From positions 1-48,131 of the forward strand of contig USEY01000017.1 of assembly GCA_900553815.1 (NCBI GenBank): DNA of 48,131 nt, written 5' to 3'. Below are positions 1-9,437 of the stretch, piece after piece. This DNA is from an uncultured Bacteroides sp. Its GTDB lineage: Bacteria > Bacteroidota > Bacteroidia > Bacteroidales > Bacteroidaceae. Numbering within the stretch: the stretch's first letter is position 1; the number at the start of each line of letters is the position of its first letter. Position numbers and translations under genes: made by a program. The notes beneath the pieces are model-generated. The model saw only the letters and a program-made list of their open reading frames with translations, ran no database searches and was not told the origin of the DNA.

Positions 1-668
1 AATTTAAAGCAGGTGACATAGGTAAGTATTTGACTGGATTTGAAGTGTTAAATCCTGAATTAGTTATTTGTCATTTGGATTCAAAGGCTACTATGCAGAT
101 AGATATTACAATCAATAAGGGTCGCGGTTATGTTCCTGCTGATGAAAACCGCGAATATTGCACCGATGTGAATGTAATTCCTATCGACTCTATTTATACT
201 CCGATACGTAATGTTAAGTATCAGATTGAGCCGTTCCGTGTTGAGCAAAAGACGGACTATGACAAACTGGTGCTTGAGATTACTACCGACGGTTCCATTC
301 ACCCGAAAGAAGCTCTGAAAGAGGCTGCCAAGATTCTGATTTATCATTTCATGTTGTTCTCTGACGAAAAGATTACGCTGGAGACCAACGATAGTGAAGG
401 TAATGAAGAATTTGACGAAGAAGTTCTGCATATGCGTCAGTTGCTCAAGACTAAGCTTGTGGATATGGATCTTTCTGTCCGTGCCCTCAACTGCTTGAAG
501 GCTGCCGATGTTGAAACTTTGGGCGACTTGGTACAGTTTAATAAGACTGACCTCTTGAAGTTCAGAAATTTCGGAAAGAAATCGCTTACCGAGCTTGATG
601 ATTTGCTGGAAAGTCTGAATCTGTCGTTTGGAACTGATATTTCTAAATATAAATTAGATAAAGAATAA
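1..668 (+). CDS. rpoA: DNA-directed RNA polymerase alpha subunit, 3' part
   Basis: This is the C-terminal two thirds of the alpha subunit, which nucleates RNA polymerase assembly as a dimer and contacts upstream promoter DNA and activators through its C-terminal domain. The reading frame is open to the left window edge (first full codon at base 3), so the start lies outside the window. Visible parts are the end of the N-terminal assembly domain (with [14 protein letters not shown]) and the C-terminal helix-hairpin-helix domain over the last ~70 residues ([19 protein letters not shown], then [16 protein letters not shown]). The stop is 2 bases before rplQ, the classical alpha operon order. Identity is certain; only the 5' boundary is missing. 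Confidence 0.97.
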   Translation, partial: FKAGDIGKYLTGFEVLNPELVICHLDSKATMQIDITINKGRGYVPADENREYCTDVNVIPIDSIYTPIRNVKYQIEPFRVEQKTDYDKLVLEITTDGSIHPKEALKEAAKILIYHFMLFSDEKITLETNDSEGNEEFDEEVLHMRQLLKTKLVDMDLSVRALNCLKAADVETLGDLVQFNKTDLLKFRNFGKKSLTELDDLLESLNLSFGTDISKYKLDKE

Positions 669-670
669 CA

Positions 671-1150
671 ATGAGACATAATAAGAAATTCAATCATTTG
701 GGTCGTACTGCTTCTCACAGAAACGCAATGTTGGCCAATATGGCGTGTTCTTTGATCAAGCACAAAAGAATCACTACGACTGTAGCAAAGGCGAAAGCTC
801 TTAAGAAGTTTGTAGAGCCGCTGATTACTAAATCAAAGAATGACACAACTAACTCACGTCGTGTTGTGTTTAGCAACCTGCAAGATAAATATGCTGTAAC
901 TGAACTGTTCAAAGAAATCTCTGTGAAGATTGCTGATCGTCCGGGTGGTTATACTCGTATCATCAAGACTGGTAACCGTTTGGGTGATAACGCAGAAATG
1001 TGCTTCATTGAACTCGTTGACTACAATGAGAACATGGCCAAGACTGCTACAGCTAAGAAGGCAACTCGTACTCGTCGTTCTAAGAAATCTGCTGCTACTG
1101 CAGCTCCTGCGACTGAGGCACCTGTTGCTGAAGAAGCAAAGGCTGAATAA
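671..1150 (+). CDS. rplQ: 50S ribosomal protein L17
   Basis: Large-subunit ribosomal protein L17, 159 residues. The start [20 protein letters not shown] is the family signature, and the core runs to about residue 120 ([10 protein letters not shown]). It then carries a ~35-residue Lys/Ala/Thr-rich tail ending in acidic residues. The core matches the usual ~120-residue bacterial protein, and a low-complexity C-terminal extension is common in Bacteroidetes. It begins 2 bases after the rpoA stop, so the two are co-transcribed and probably translationally coupled. It is the last gene of the ribosomal operon, as shown by the strong terminator about 30 bases downstream. Confidence 0.97.
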   Translation: MRHNKKFNHLGRTASHRNAMLANMACSLIKHKRITTTVAKAKALKKFVEPLITKSKNDTTNSRRVVFSNLQDKYAVTELFKEISVKIADRPGGYTRIIKTGNRLGDNAEMCFIELVDYNENMAKTATAKKATRTRRSKKSAATAAPATEAPVAEEAKAE

Positions 1151-1181
1151 GCTCACTATTCTTAGTAGATATATTTATGAG

Positions 1182-1215
1182 GCTGCATCCTGTGATAGGG
1201 TGCAGCTTTTTTTTG
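1182..1215 (+). terminator. Intrinsic terminator after rplQ
   Basis: A 9-bp stem (GCTGCATCC with GGGTGCAGC, one G-U pair) with a 7-base loop is followed directly by eight T. It closes the alpha operon. The rest of the 380-base gap up to the next start at 1531 shows no further gene, only the small inverted repeat noted separately. Confidence 0.9.
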
Positions 1216-1410
1216 TCTGTACTTGGGGTATTGCCTCCTGTTGGTTTGATGAACTATGCCACTATTTTCATGTTCTATCCTATTTTTCGTGGATTTCTGG
1301 CATATCTATTGAAACTGTTTTTTAAATGTTTATATTGTTAATGCCGATTTGAGAGTCTGGTATAATAAATCCTTTGTTGACACGTTAATATTCTATGATT
1401 ATTTGTGTAT

Positions 1411-1427
1411 TCGAGCTTTACGCTCGA
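1411..1427. repeat. Short perfect inverted repeat upstream of a sensor kinase
   Basis: TCGAGC at 1411-1416 pairs with GCTCGA at 1422-1427 across a 5-base loop. TATTC and GAATA just outside also pair. There is no T-run, so it is not an intrinsic terminator. Its place about 100 bases before the kinase start would fit an operator or leader hairpin, but nothing else supports a function. Confidence 0.4.
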
Positions 1428-1530
1428 TTGAATAATCCATTGTTTTTGCCTCTAGTTGATTTGTAATACTTCATGAGGAGGGGTAGAAGTTTTTGTTCTT
1501 ATTTGTTTGTACCTGTATTTTATAGTTGCT

Positions 1531-2691
1531 ATGTCTATAGATTTTGTTAAACAAATTCGATTTAACCGTTTATGGATGGTACTTGTGGCTGTAGTGATTG
1601 CCTTTGGTTCACTATTCATATCTCATTCATTGATTCGTGATTTGTCGGAAGAAGAGAGGGTTAGTATGGAAGTATGGGCGGAGGCTATGCGCGGTTTACA
1701 GGTTGCCGATGATACAAGCGATCTTACCATGGTGTTGAAAGTGCTGAATGCAAACCATACTATTCCTGTGGTTGTGGCGGATAAATCCGGTGATATACAA
1801 ACCTACAGGAATATTGAATTGTCAGAAGGTGTAGATACTGCTACTGTCTTACTGGAACATTTGCGTCATTTTAAGTCCGATGGGAATGTGTTGCAAATCG
1901 ATTTGTCGGGTGATGGTACAGACTATTGGCAGGTTTGTTATGGCAGTTCGTTGATGTTGCATCGGCTGGAAGTTTATCCTTATGTACAGCTGTTTGTGGT
2001 TGTTGTGTTTGTTCTGATTGCTATCTTTGCCTTGTTAAGTTCAAAAAAGGCAGAGCAGAATAAGGTTTGGGTGGGCCTTTCCAAAGAAACCGCTCATCAG
2101 TTGGGTACTCCTATTTCTTCTTTGATGGCCTGGACTGAGCTGCTTAAAGTTCAATATCCGAATGATGATTTGATTTTATCTTTGCAAGAAGATGTGGAGC
2201 GTTTGCAGATGATAGCTAACCGATTCTCAAAGGTTGGGTCTGTACCGGAAGTGGAGGACATTGACTTACGTCGATTATTGGAGCGTGTTACGGAGTATAT
2301 TCGTCATAGGACTTCCAGTAAGGTGAAAATTAGTTTGCATATACCTGATAGCATATCGGTGGTAAAAGTAAATGGGACATTGTTTGAGTGGGTGATTGAG
2401 AATTTATGTAAGAATGCTATTGACGCCATGGATGGTGCTGGTAGTTTGACCTTAACTGCGGGACAGATGGAACGAGGCTGGTTTATAGAAGTGTCGGATA
2501 CAGGAAAGGGCATTGAGCACCGTTATTTCAAATCGATATTTAATCCTGGTTTTACTACTAAAAAAAGAGGCTGGGGATTAGGTCTGTCTTTGGCCAAAAG
2601 AATTGTAGAGGAGTATCATTCTGGACGTATTTTCGTGAAGGAATCGGTGGTTAATCAGGGTACAACTATCAGAATAGAACTTAAAAAGTGA
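1531..2691 (+). CDS. Membrane sensor histidine kinase
   Basis: A 386-residue two-component sensor kinase. One membrane helix lies near residues 15-35 (LWMVLVAVVIAFGSLFI) and a second near 155-175 (LFVVVVFVLIAIFALL), enclosing a ~120-residue periplasmic sensor region with no recognised domain. The cytoplasmic part has an H-box with phospho-acceptor His189 (SKETAHQLGTPISSL), an N-box (NLCKNAIDAM, about 291-300), and G-boxes DTGKGIEH and GWGLGLSLAKRIVEEYHSG. ATG 1531 is preferred over an upstream TTG at 1507 because the earlier codons add only a short hydrophobic stretch. No response regulator is adjacent, so partner and signal are unknown. DUF177 follows after 74 bases with its own promoter. 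Confidence 0.88.
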   Translation: MSIDFVKQIRFNRLWMVLVAVVIAFGSLFISHSLIRDLSEEERVSMEVWAEAMRGLQVADDTSDLTMVLKVLNANHTIPVVVADKSGDIQTYRNIELSEGVDTATVLLEHLRHFKSDGNVLQIDLSGDGTDYWQVCYGSSLMLHRLEVYPYVQLFVVVVFVLIAIFALLSSKKAEQNKVWVGLSKETAHQLGTPISSLMAWTELLKVQYPNDDLILSLQEDVERLQMIANRFSKVGSVPEVEDIDLRRLLERVTEYIRHRTSSKVKISLHIPDSISVVKVNGTLFEWVIENLCKNAIDAMDGAGSLTLTAGQMERGWFIEVSDTGKGIEHRYFKSIFNPGFTTKKRGWGLGLSLAKRIVEEYHSGRIFVKESVVNQGTTIRIELKK

Positions 2692-2732
2692 ATATTTCGG
2701 CCTAATTTATACATTATGAGGAGAATTATTTG

Positions 2733-2740
2733 TATCTTTG
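2733..2740 (+). promoter_or_regulatory. Bacteroidetes -7 promoter box (TATCTTTG) before DUF177-rpmF-fabH
   Basis: TATCTTTG matches the TAnnTTTG -7 consensus of Bacteroidetes housekeeping promoters. It lies 26 bases before the proposed TTG start of the DUF177 gene. This argues against the longer open frame beginning at 2730, which would place the promoter inside the coding sequence. No clear -33 TTTG was found. Confidence 0.6.
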
Positions 2741-2765
2741 TCGCCCGAATAAACACGAAGAAGCT

Positions 2766-3347
2766 TTGGGAAAGTTTGATAAATATAAAATAGACCTGAA
2801 AGGGATGCAGACGGACTCATGCCGATATGATTTCGTTTTGGATAATGTATTCTTTGCCAATATTGACGGACCTGAAGTACAGAAGGGAAAAGTCAACGTG
2901 GTATTGAATGTGAAAAGAACATCTCGTGCTTTTGAATTGGACTTTCAGACCGATGGGATGGTTTGGGTGCCTTGTGATCGTTGTCTGGATGATATGGAAC
3001 AGCCCATCAGTTCTACGGATAAGCTGAGGGTTAAGTTTGGACATGAATATGCCGAAGAAGGTGACAACTTAGTGGTTATTCCCGAAGAGGAGGGAGAAAT
3101 CAATGTGGCATGGTTCATGTATGAGTTTGTTGCGTTGGCTATCCCGATGAAGCATGTGCATGCTCCAGGCAAATGTAATAAGGCTATGAGCAGTAAGCTG
3201 AAGAAACATTTGCGCGTTTCGGCTGATGATGAAATGCTGGAGGATGATGTTTTGGATGAAAGCGACGACGAACCAGGTTTGGAAAATATGGAAACGCCGA
3301 TTGATCCGCGTTGGAATGATTTGAAGAAAATATTAGATAACAATTAA
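2766..3347 (+). CDS. DUF177 (YceD-like) protein
   Basis: A 193-residue DUF177/YceD family protein. In bacteria this family sits next to rpmF; it is linked to 23S rRNA or large-subunit accumulation, but its biochemistry is not settled. The protein starts LGKFDKYKIDLKGMQTDSCR and has the conserved VPCDRCLDDME segment (Cys-x2-Cys) near residues 75-85 and a very acidic C-terminal third (DDEMLEDDVLDESDDEPG). The start is taken as TTG 2766, since the first in-frame TTG at 2730 falls in the promoter box and would add non-conserved residues. rpmF begins 14 bases after the stop, the typical DUF177-rpmF-fabH order. Family assignment is firm; the start codon is less so. Confidence 0.85.
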   Translation: MGKFDKYKIDLKGMQTDSCRYDFVLDNVFFANIDGPEVQKGKVNVVLNVKRTSRAFELDFQTDGMVWVPCDRCLDDMEQPISSTDKLRVKFGHEYAEEGDNLVVIPEEEGEINVAWFMYEFVALAIPMKHVHAPGKCNKAMSSKLKKHLRVSADDEMLEDDVLDESDDEPGLENMETPIDPRWNDLKKILDNN

Positions 3348-3361
3348 AGTTTTAAAAGAAA

Positions 3362-3547
3362 ATGGCACATCCTAAGAGAAGACAGTCAAAGACTAGAACT
3401 GCAAAGAGAAGAACTCATGACAAAGCAGTAGCTCCTACGCTGGCTATTTGCCCGAACTGCGGTGAATGGCATGTATATCACACTGTATGTAGCGCATGTG
3501 GTTACTACAGAGGTAAACTTGCAGTAGAGAAAGAAGCTGCCGTATAA
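3362..3547 (+). CDS. rpmF: 50S ribosomal protein L32
   Basis: A 61-residue zinc-ribbon ribosomal protein L32. The N-terminus MAHPKRRQSKTRTAKRRTHD is typical. The ribbon is CPNCGEWH followed by CSACGYYRG (two Cys-x2-Cys pairs), so this is the zinc-binding form and not a Cys-less paralogue. It is co-transcribed with DUF177 (14-base gap) and followed by a strong hairpin terminator before fabH. Confidence 0.96.
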   Translation: MAHPKRRQSKTRTAKRRTHDKAVAPTLAICPNCGEWHVYHTVCSACGYYRGKLAVEKEAAV

Positions 3548-3595
3548 TATTGCTGGTGGTTCTAATAAACTATACTTAAATATCAGAGTCTGAAA

Positions 3596-3626
3596 GAATC
3601 TGTAGGCATTGCCTGCAGGTTCTTTT
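3596..3626 (+). terminator. Hairpin terminator between rpmF and fabH
   Basis: A 12-bp stem (GAATCTGTAGGC with GCCTGCAGGTTC, two G-U pairs) closes on a 3-base loop and is followed by TTTT. The T-run is short, so it may attenuate and not fully end transcription, letting some transcripts continue into fabH 44 bases downstream. Confidence 0.7.
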
Positions 3627-3669
3627 GGACTGCTGCTATTTAGGTCTTATCATTAAATCGATTTTTTTG

Positions 3670-4677
3670 ATGGAAAAAATAAATGCAGTAATTACAGGCG
3701 TCGGTGGTTATGTACCTGATTATGTCTTGACGAATGACGAGATATCTAAGATGGTAGATACGAACGACGAATGGATTATGACTCGTATCGGAGTAAAAGA
3801 ACGCCGAATCTTGAATGAAGAGGGATTGGGTACATCATACATGGCACGTAAGGCTGCCAAACAATTGATGCAGCGTACCGGTTCTAATCCTGATGACATT
3901 GATTTGGTCGTTGTTGCTACTTCTACTCCTGATTATCATTTCCCTTCTACGGCATCTATTTTGTGCGATAAGCTGGGCTTGAAAAATGCATTCGCATTTG
4001 ACTTGCAGGCTGCATGTAGCGGTTTCTTGTTTTTGATGGAGACTGCTGCCAACTTCATCCGTTCGGGAAGATATAAAAAAATTATCATTGTCGGCGCTGA
4101 CAAGATGTCGTCAATGGTGAATTACACAGACCGTGCTACTTGTCCTATTTTTGGTGATGGTGCAGCTGCTTTCATGGTAGAACCTACCACAGAAGATGTG
4201 GGCATCATGGATGCTATTTTGCGTACCGATGGCAAAGGCTTGCCGTTCCTGCACATGAAGGCCGGTGGCTCGGTATGTCCTCCTTCTTATTTTACGATAG
4301 ATAATCATATGCACTATATTTATCAGGAAGGTAGAACAGTATTTAAATATGCAGTGTCTAATATGTCGGATGTAAGTGCTGCTATAGCCGAGAAAAATCA
4401 TTTGACGAAGGATACTATCGACTGGGTAGTTCCCCATCAGGCAAATTTGCGTATTATAGATGCTGTTGCACACCGTTTGGAAGTACCCCACGAAAAGGTG
4501 CTTATCAATATAGAGCGTTATGGTAATACCAGTGCCGGAACACTTCCGCTTTGCATTTGGGATTTTGAGGAAAAACTGAAGAAGGGCGATAATATTATCT
4601 TTACTGCGTTTGGCGCCGGATTTACTTGGGGTGCCGTTTACGTGAAGTGGGGATATGATGGAAAGAAGCATCAGTAA
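3670..4677 (+). CDS. fabH: 3-oxoacyl-[acyl-carrier-protein] synthase III
   Basis: KAS III condenses acetyl-CoA (or a branched primer) with malonyl-ACP to start type II fatty acid synthesis in the cytoplasm. The product is 335 residues from ATG 3670 ([20 protein letters not shown]); an in-frame TTG at 3625 would add hydrophobic, non-conserved residues. The catalytic triad is visible: Cys116 in AACSGF, His256 in VPHQANLRI, and Asn286 in RYGNTSAGT. The family's [12 protein letters not shown] segment lies near residues 35-46. Downstream lies a strong terminator, then era. The rpmF-fabH-era-der order is a common bacterial cluster linking lipid and ribosome synthesis. Confidence 0.96.
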   Translation: MEKINAVITGVGGYVPDYVLTNDEISKMVDTNDEWIMTRIGVKERRILNEEGLGTSYMARKAAKQLMQRTGSNPDDIDLVVVATSTPDYHFPSTASILCDKLGLKNAFAFDLQAACSGFLFLMETAANFIRSGRYKKIIIVGADKMSSMVNYTDRATCPIFGDGAAAFMVEPTTEDVGIMDAILRTDGKGLPFLHMKAGGSVCPPSYFTIDNHMHYIYQEGRTVFKYAVSNMSDVSAAIAEKNHLTKDTIDWVVPHQANLRIIDAVAHRLEVPHEKVLINIERYGNTSAGTLPLCIWDFEEKLKKGDNIIFTAFGAGFTWGAVYVKWGYDGKKHQ

Positions 4678-4702
4678 TATTTTTATTGCTTAAACATAAC
4701 AG

Positions 4703-4741
4703 AAAACGCATCCTATTTTATAAATTCGATGCGTTTTTTTG
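4703..4741 (+). terminator. Intrinsic terminator after fabH
   Basis: AAAACGCATC at 4703-4712 pairs perfectly with GATGCGTTTT at 4728-4737 over a 15-base AT-rich loop, and the T-run continues to 4740. Confidence 0.85.
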
Positions 4742-4779
4742 TCTCACCCTATTTTATATAATCATCATAATTAAGTGGT

Positions 4780-5661
4780 ATGCACAAAGCAGGTTTCGTA
4801 AATATTGTAGGCAATCCGAATGTAGGTAAGTCCACCTTGATGAATGCATTGGTGGGAGAACGGATTTCCATCGCAACTTTTAAGGCGCAGACTACCCGTC
4901 ATCGTATTATGGGCATTTATAATACGGAGGACATGCAGATAGTTTTTTCTGATACGCCGGGAGTGTTGAAACCCAATTATAAGCTGCAGGAATCGATGCT
5001 GAATTTTTCAACCTCTGCATTGACCGATGCTGATGTTCTGTTGTATGTAACAGATGTGGTGGAGACACCGGACAAGCATAATGATTTCGTTGAAAAGGTA
5101 GCACAGATGAATGTTCCCGTTCTTCTGCTGATTAATAAGATTGATTTGAGTAATCAGGAGAAATTGGTGGAACTGGTTGAAGCCTGGAAAGAGTTGTTGC
5201 CTGCGGCAGAAATTATTCCCATTTCGGCTGCTACCAAGTTTAATGTAGATTATGTGATGAGACGGGTGAAAGGCCTTTTGCCCGATTCGCCTCCTTATTT
5301 TGATAAGGACCAGTGGACTGATAAACCGGCTCGTTTTTTTGTTACGGAAATCATTCGGGAAAAGATTCTGCTTTACTATGACAAGGAAATCCCTTATTCT
5401 GTTGAGGTCGTTGTCGAACAGTTTAAGGAAGATGCACATAAGATTCATATCAATGCAGTAATCTATGTGGAACGCGAGTCGCAGAAAGGTATCATTATAG
5501 GCAAGCAGGGAAAGGCTTTGAAAAAAGTGGCCTCTGAGGCGCGCAAAGATTTGGAGAAATTTTTTGGAAAGACGATTTTTTTAGAGACCTTTGTGAAAGT
5601 TGATAAGGATTGGCGCAATTCGGATAAGGAGTTGCGTAACTTTGGTTATCAGCTGGATTAA
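4780..5661 (+). CDS. era: GTPase Era
   Basis: Era is a ribosome-assembly GTPase that binds the 3' end of 16S rRNA on the small subunit. The 293-residue product has G1 [10 protein letters not shown] (residues 11-20), the switch region FKAQTTRHR, G3 DTPGV, G4 NKIDL and G5 SAATK. The C-terminal KH domain contains the GxxG loop IIIGKQGKALKKV and ends FVKVDKDWRN. Length and domain order are normal. It begins 38 bases after the fabH terminator; der follows 51 bases after the stop with no terminator between, so era and der are probably co-transcribed. Confidence 0.96.
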   Translation: MHKAGFVNIVGNPNVGKSTLMNALVGERISIATFKAQTTRHRIMGIYNTEDMQIVFSDTPGVLKPNYKLQESMLNFSTSALTDADVLLYVTDVVETPDKHNDFVEKVAQMNVPVLLLINKIDLSNQEKLVELVEAWKELLPAAEIIPISAATKFNVDYVMRRVKGLLPDSPPYFDKDQWTDKPARFFVTEIIREKILLYYDKEIPYSVEVVVEQFKEDAHKIHINAVIYVERESQKGIIIGKQGKALKKVASEARKDLEKFFGKTIFLETFVKVDKDWRNSDKELRNFGYQLD

Positions 5662-5712
5662 TATTAGTATTCATACGACTGTGATAGTCGCAAAAACAAA
5701 AGTGTGTGAACT

Positions 5713-7026
5713 ATGGGAAATTTAGTTGCAATAGTAGGGCGTCCCAATGTGGGAAAATCTACACTGTTTAATCGCTTGACCAAGTCAAGGCAAGCGATTG
5801 TGAATGAGGAAGCAGGAACGACCCGAGACCGCCAGTACGGAAAGTCGGAGTGGCAAGGCGTTGAGTTCTCTGTGGTGGATACCGGAGGCTGGGTAGTAAA
5901 TTCTGATGATATCTTTGAAGAAGAAATAAGGAAGCAAGTATTGATGGCAGTGGAAGAGGCTGATGTCATCTTGTTTGTGGTGGATGTGATGAATGGTGTG
6001 ACCGACCTTGATATGCAAGTGGCCTCTATTTTGCGCAGAGCCAATAAGCCGGTGTTGCTGATTGCCAACAAGACGGACAATAATGAATTGCAATACAACG
6101 CCCCCGAATTCTATTCTTTAGGCTTGGGCGACCCTTATTGCATTTCGGCCATGACCGGAAGTGGTACAGGCGATATGATGGACTTGATTGTAAGCAAGTT
6201 CAAGAAAGAGTCGGGTGAGATTCTGGATGATGATATACCCCGTTTTGCTGTAGTGGGGCGTCCGAATGCCGGAAAATCATCCATTGTCAATGCTTTCATT
6301 GGTGAAGAACGCAACATTGTGACGGAGATTGCCGGTACAACTCGCGATTCCATTTATACGCGTTACAATAAGTTTGGTTTTGATTTCTATCTGGTTGATA
6401 CGGCCGGGATACGTAAGAAAAACAAAGTGAGCGAAGATTTGGAGTATTATTCAGTTATCCGTTCTATTCGTTCTATAGAGAATTCTGATGTCTGCATTCT
6501 GATGCTCGATGCTACGCGTGGTATTGAAAGCCAAGACTTGAACATTGTTTCGTTGATACAGAAGAATGCCAAGGGATTAGTAGTAGTAGTGAATAAATGG
6601 GATTTGGTTGAAAACAAGACAGCCAAGTTGATGAATTCCTATGAAGATGCTATTCGCAGCCGTTTGGCACCGTTTGTAGATTTTCCCATTATATTTGCTT
6701 CGGCTTTGACCAAGCAACGTATTCTGAAAGTATTGGAGGAAGCCCGCGATGTGTATGAACATCGTCATACGCGTATTCCTACCGCACGCCTGAACGAGGA
6801 AATGTTGCCTCTGATAGAGGCTTATCCGCCTCCTTCGATTAAAGGTAAGTACATTAAGATTAAGTATATTACCCAGTTGCCCAATACACAGGTTCCCTCT
6901 TTTGTGTTTTTTGCCAATCTGCCTCAATATGTGAAGGAACCTTATCGACGCTTCCTGGAAAACAAGATGCGTGAAAAGTGGAATTTGACAGGAACTCCCA
7001 TCAATATTTATATCAGACAGAAATAA
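5713..7026 (+). CDS. der: GTPase Der (EngA)
   Basis: Der is a 50S-assembly GTPase with two tandem G domains; this product is 437 residues, the usual length. G domain 1 has [10 protein letters not shown] near residue 8 and DTGGW; G domain 2 has [10 protein letters not shown] near residue 182, [11 protein letters not shown] and NKWDLV. A C-terminal KH-like domain follows ([13 protein letters not shown], then KIKYITQLP). ATG 5713 follows GTGTGTGAACT with no Shine-Dalgarno, as is usual in this lineage. The gene ends 30 bases before a long terminator hairpin. Confidence 0.96.
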   Translation: MGNLVAIVGRPNVGKSTLFNRLTKSRQAIVNEEAGTTRDRQYGKSEWQGVEFSVVDTGGWVVNSDDIFEEEIRKQVLMAVEEADVILFVVDVMNGVTDLDMQVASILRRANKPVLLIANKTDNNELQYNAPEFYSLGLGDPYCISAMTGSGTGDMMDLIVSKFKKESGEILDDDIPRFAVVGRPNAGKSSIVNAFIGEERNIVTEIAGTTRDSIYTRYNKFGFDFYLVDTAGIRKKNKVSEDLEYYSVIRSIRSIENSDVCILMLDATRGIESQDLNIVSLIQKNAKGLVVVVNKWDLVENKTAKLMNSYEDAIRSRLAPFVDFPIIFASALTKQRILKVLEEARDVYEHRHTRIPTARLNEEMLPLIEAYPPPSIKGKYIKIKYITQLPNTQVPSFVFFANLPQYVKEPYRRFLENKMREKWNLTGTPINIYIRQK

Positions 7027-7057
7027 CAAACTTGTTGCTGTACTGATTTTTGCTTTA

Positions 7058-7106
7058 CCCCGCTGCAGACAAAAGAATATTTTTGCTCTGCAGCGGGTTG
7101 CTTTTT
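7058..7106 (+). terminator. Long intrinsic terminator after der
   Basis: CCCGCTGCAG at 7059-7068 and CTGCAGCGGG at 7088-7097 form a perfect 10-bp stem whose interior (ACAAAAG against TTTTTGCT) partly pairs further. It is followed by TTGCTTTTTG. It overlaps the 5' end of the longest open frame of the next gene, which supports a later start for that gene. Confidence 0.8.
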
Positions 7107-7202
7107 GTTTCCTTTTTGTTCTTTAGACCTAAGAAATGCTTTCGTATAATAGGTTTATATACTTTTTCTGTTTTTTTTTGCCCAAAACCAATGCTGTATT
7201 CA

Positions 7203-9437
7203 ATGGAACGCTTCAGAATAGTCGGCTTATTCATCGTTTTACTCTTTTCTGCGATGGAGGTATGTGCCGGGTCGGGGGATGATTTACGGGCTTTGCGTCG
7301 GGAGGCGACTGCACGGAAAGACTTCGATTCCTATTCTGCCGTGTGCAGATATTTGTATCAGACTGGTGAAAATCCTGTGTTGTTGCAGGTCTATGCCGAT
7401 TCTATTCGTCAGCAGGCAAAGTTGACGAATAAACTTGAAGCCTGGATTGAGTATTATGCCTGGAGCAGTGAGGCCTATTTTTGTCAAGGCAATTATACTG
7501 AAGGCTATAAACTGAAGCGGAAAGCTATTGCTTATGCCGAGGCTGCCGGAAAGACTGAGTATCTGGTGGATTGTGCTTCGGATATGGGCTATTATTTCAA
7601 TGTGGATGCAAAGTACGATTCAGCCCGCTATTATTTCAATAAGGGAATGAAGGCTGCAGAAGGACATCCTGAGTTGGCTGCCGGCTATAGAGTAATGTTG
7701 ACCAACTATGCCAGCTCCTATCTGTATGAGGGACAGACTGACTCAGCTTTGCTTTATACCCAACGGGCACGTTTGCGCTCATTTACAGACAGAGATACGG
7801 CCATGCTGATAGAAAATCTGAATCAGTTGGGTACACTCTATCGGCGGAAGAAAGACTTGGAACACAGTATTCGTAATTTTGAACAAGCCTTGTTGCTTTG
7901 TGAAGCTCAGAAAAACTTCACTACAGCTGCTTATATTTATGGCAATCTGGCGACTCTCTATTGTGAGTGGGAACAACCTGAAGCAGCCATTCCGTTTTCG
8001 CGTAAGGCAATTGAATATGCCCACCTTACGGGAAATATGCTGATGGTAGGCACTTGTTATACCAATTTGGGAGCTATTTTATGTAATCTGCCCAATCGAC
8101 GGTCCGAAGGCATTACAGTGTTAAAGCAGGCTATACCAGTATTGAAATCTGTTAATGGGCGGAGTCGGCTCTGCGAGGTTTATAATTATCTGACAAATGC
8201 TTATCGGGCTGCAGGGCGGCGTGACAGTGCTATGGCCTATCTGGATAGTCTTGATGTATTGTCAGATGCACTGAGTTCCGATGTCGGCTTGTATCGCTAT
8301 TACCAGGCCAAGGCTTCGCTGTTGCAGGATGTTGGGCAGTATGGGGCGGCAATTGGTTATTACGGTAAGCTGGTAGACATGATGGAGGACGGCTATCATG
8401 ATACGCGCGATTATGAGCATTATGCCAACATGGCGAATTGTTATCTTAAAATGAACCAGCCACTTATGGCCTTTAACAGTTTGCAGAAAGCTTATGCGTT
8501 ACGCGATTCTTCTTTTCAGAATACATATTCAGAATTGTTGTCAGATTACTCCGTGAAGTATGACACAAAGGAAAAGGAGTTGATGATAACCCGCTTGCAG
8601 GAGCAGCAGCTGCGCGAAGAACAACGTTCATTGTGGCGTAAGACCATTGGTGGCGGTGTGTTGTCCGTACTCACCATTGTATTGTTGGCTTTGTTGTATG
8701 CCCGCCAGCGACAGAAGGCACGTCTGGCTGTGCTGGCAAAGGCTGCAGAAGAGAAGGAAAGACAGTTTATGGCTTTGCAGAAAGATACCGAACAGCGTCT
8801 GACGCGGAAATATATCGATGGTTTGGAGAGTGAGCGTGAACGGATGGCATCGGAATTGCACGATGATGTGTGTAACAGCATGTTGGCGTTGGAATTGGAG
8901 TTCAGAGACATGCCATCAGCCATCAGTAAAGAGCTGAAACCCCATCTTGAAGTGCTTTCGGGTTTGCGCGAGCGGCTTCGTACTTTGTCTCATGAATTGA
9001 TGCCTCCCGTGTTTCAGTATGCCACTATAGATGAAATGCTGGCCGATTACATCTTCCATTTGGCTTTGCCAGATGGACAGCAGGCTTCCTATCATTCCAC
9101 GGAAGGAGTGGATTGGAGTCTGGTACCGCAGAATATTGGCTTTGAATTTTATCGGATAGTTCAAGAGGCGGTCAGTAATGCTGTGAAATATTCCGAAGCA
9201 GCTCATATTGATGTGGCATTAGGTTTGCAAAATCAAGTGTTGAGTATCAGTGTGGCTGATGATGGCAAAGGATTTGATAGGGGGAAGAAAAGCAAAGGTT
9301 TTGGATTGCGCACCATTTGGCAGCGTGCCGGTTCGGTGGGAGCTGCTGTTGACCTGGATACTGCTCCCGGCAAAGGGGTGCGCTTGTATGTATCAGTTAA
9401 TATAGGAAAAAACGATGGACAGGAACATGAAGGCTGA
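7203..9437 (+). CDS. TPR-containing sensor histidine kinase (HisKA_3 type)
   Basis: A 744-residue membrane sensor kinase. A signal peptide (MERFRIVGLFIVLLFSAMEV) is followed by a periplasmic region of TPR-like helical repeats to about residue 440 (for example YIYGNLATLYCEWEQPEAAI). Next come a short coiled segment, one membrane helix (about 480-500, TIGGGVLSVLTIVLLALLYA), a second coiled coil, and a NarX/DesK-like kinase core. His553 lies in SELHDDVCNSML; the ATPase has EAVSNAVKYS, DDGKGFD and GFGLRTIWQRAGS. ATG 7203 is chosen because its N-terminus is a signal peptide; ATG 7191 is also possible. The 3' end overlaps the downstream response regulator by 23 bases, so the two form a coupled pair. 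The signal is unknown. Confidence 0.88.
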   Translation: MERFRIVGLFIVLLFSAMEVCAGSGDDLRALRREATARKDFDSYSAVCRYLYQTGENPVLLQVYADSIRQQAKLTNKLEAWIEYYAWSSEAYFCQGNYTEGYKLKRKAIAYAEAAGKTEYLVDCASDMGYYFNVDAKYDSARYYFNKGMKAAEGHPELAAGYRVMLTNYASSYLYEGQTDSALLYTQRARLRSFTDRDTAMLIENLNQLGTLYRRKKDLEHSIRNFEQALLLCEAQKNFTTAAYIYGNLATLYCEWEQPEAAIPFSRKAIEYAHLTGNMLMVGTCYTNLGAILCNLPNRRSEGITVLKQAIPVLKSVNGRSRLCEVYNYLTNAYRAAGRRDSAMAYLDSLDVLSDALSSDVGLYRYYQAKASLLQDVGQYGAAIGYYGKLVDMMEDGYHDTRDYEHYANMANCYLKMNQPLMAFNSLQKAYALRDSSFQNTYSELLSDYSVKYDTKEKELMITRLQEQQLREEQRSLWRKTIGGGVLSVLTIVLLALLYARQRQKARLAVLAKAAEEKERQFMALQKDTEQRLTRKYIDGLESERERMASELHDDVCNSMLALELEFRDMPSAISKELKPHLEVLSGLRERLRTLSHELMPPVFQYATIDEMLADYIFHLALPDGQQASYHSTEGVDWSLVPQNIGFEFYRIVQEAVSNAVKYSEAAHIDVALGLQNQVLSISVADDGKGFDRGKKSKGFGLRTIWQRAGSVGAAVDLDTAPGKGVRLYVSVNIGKNDGQEHEG

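Noticed and set aside
1474..1482. GAGGAGGGG as a Shine-Dalgarno site for a small gene before the sensor kinase
   Set aside because: No start codon lies at a usable distance; the next ATG is about 50 bases downstream.
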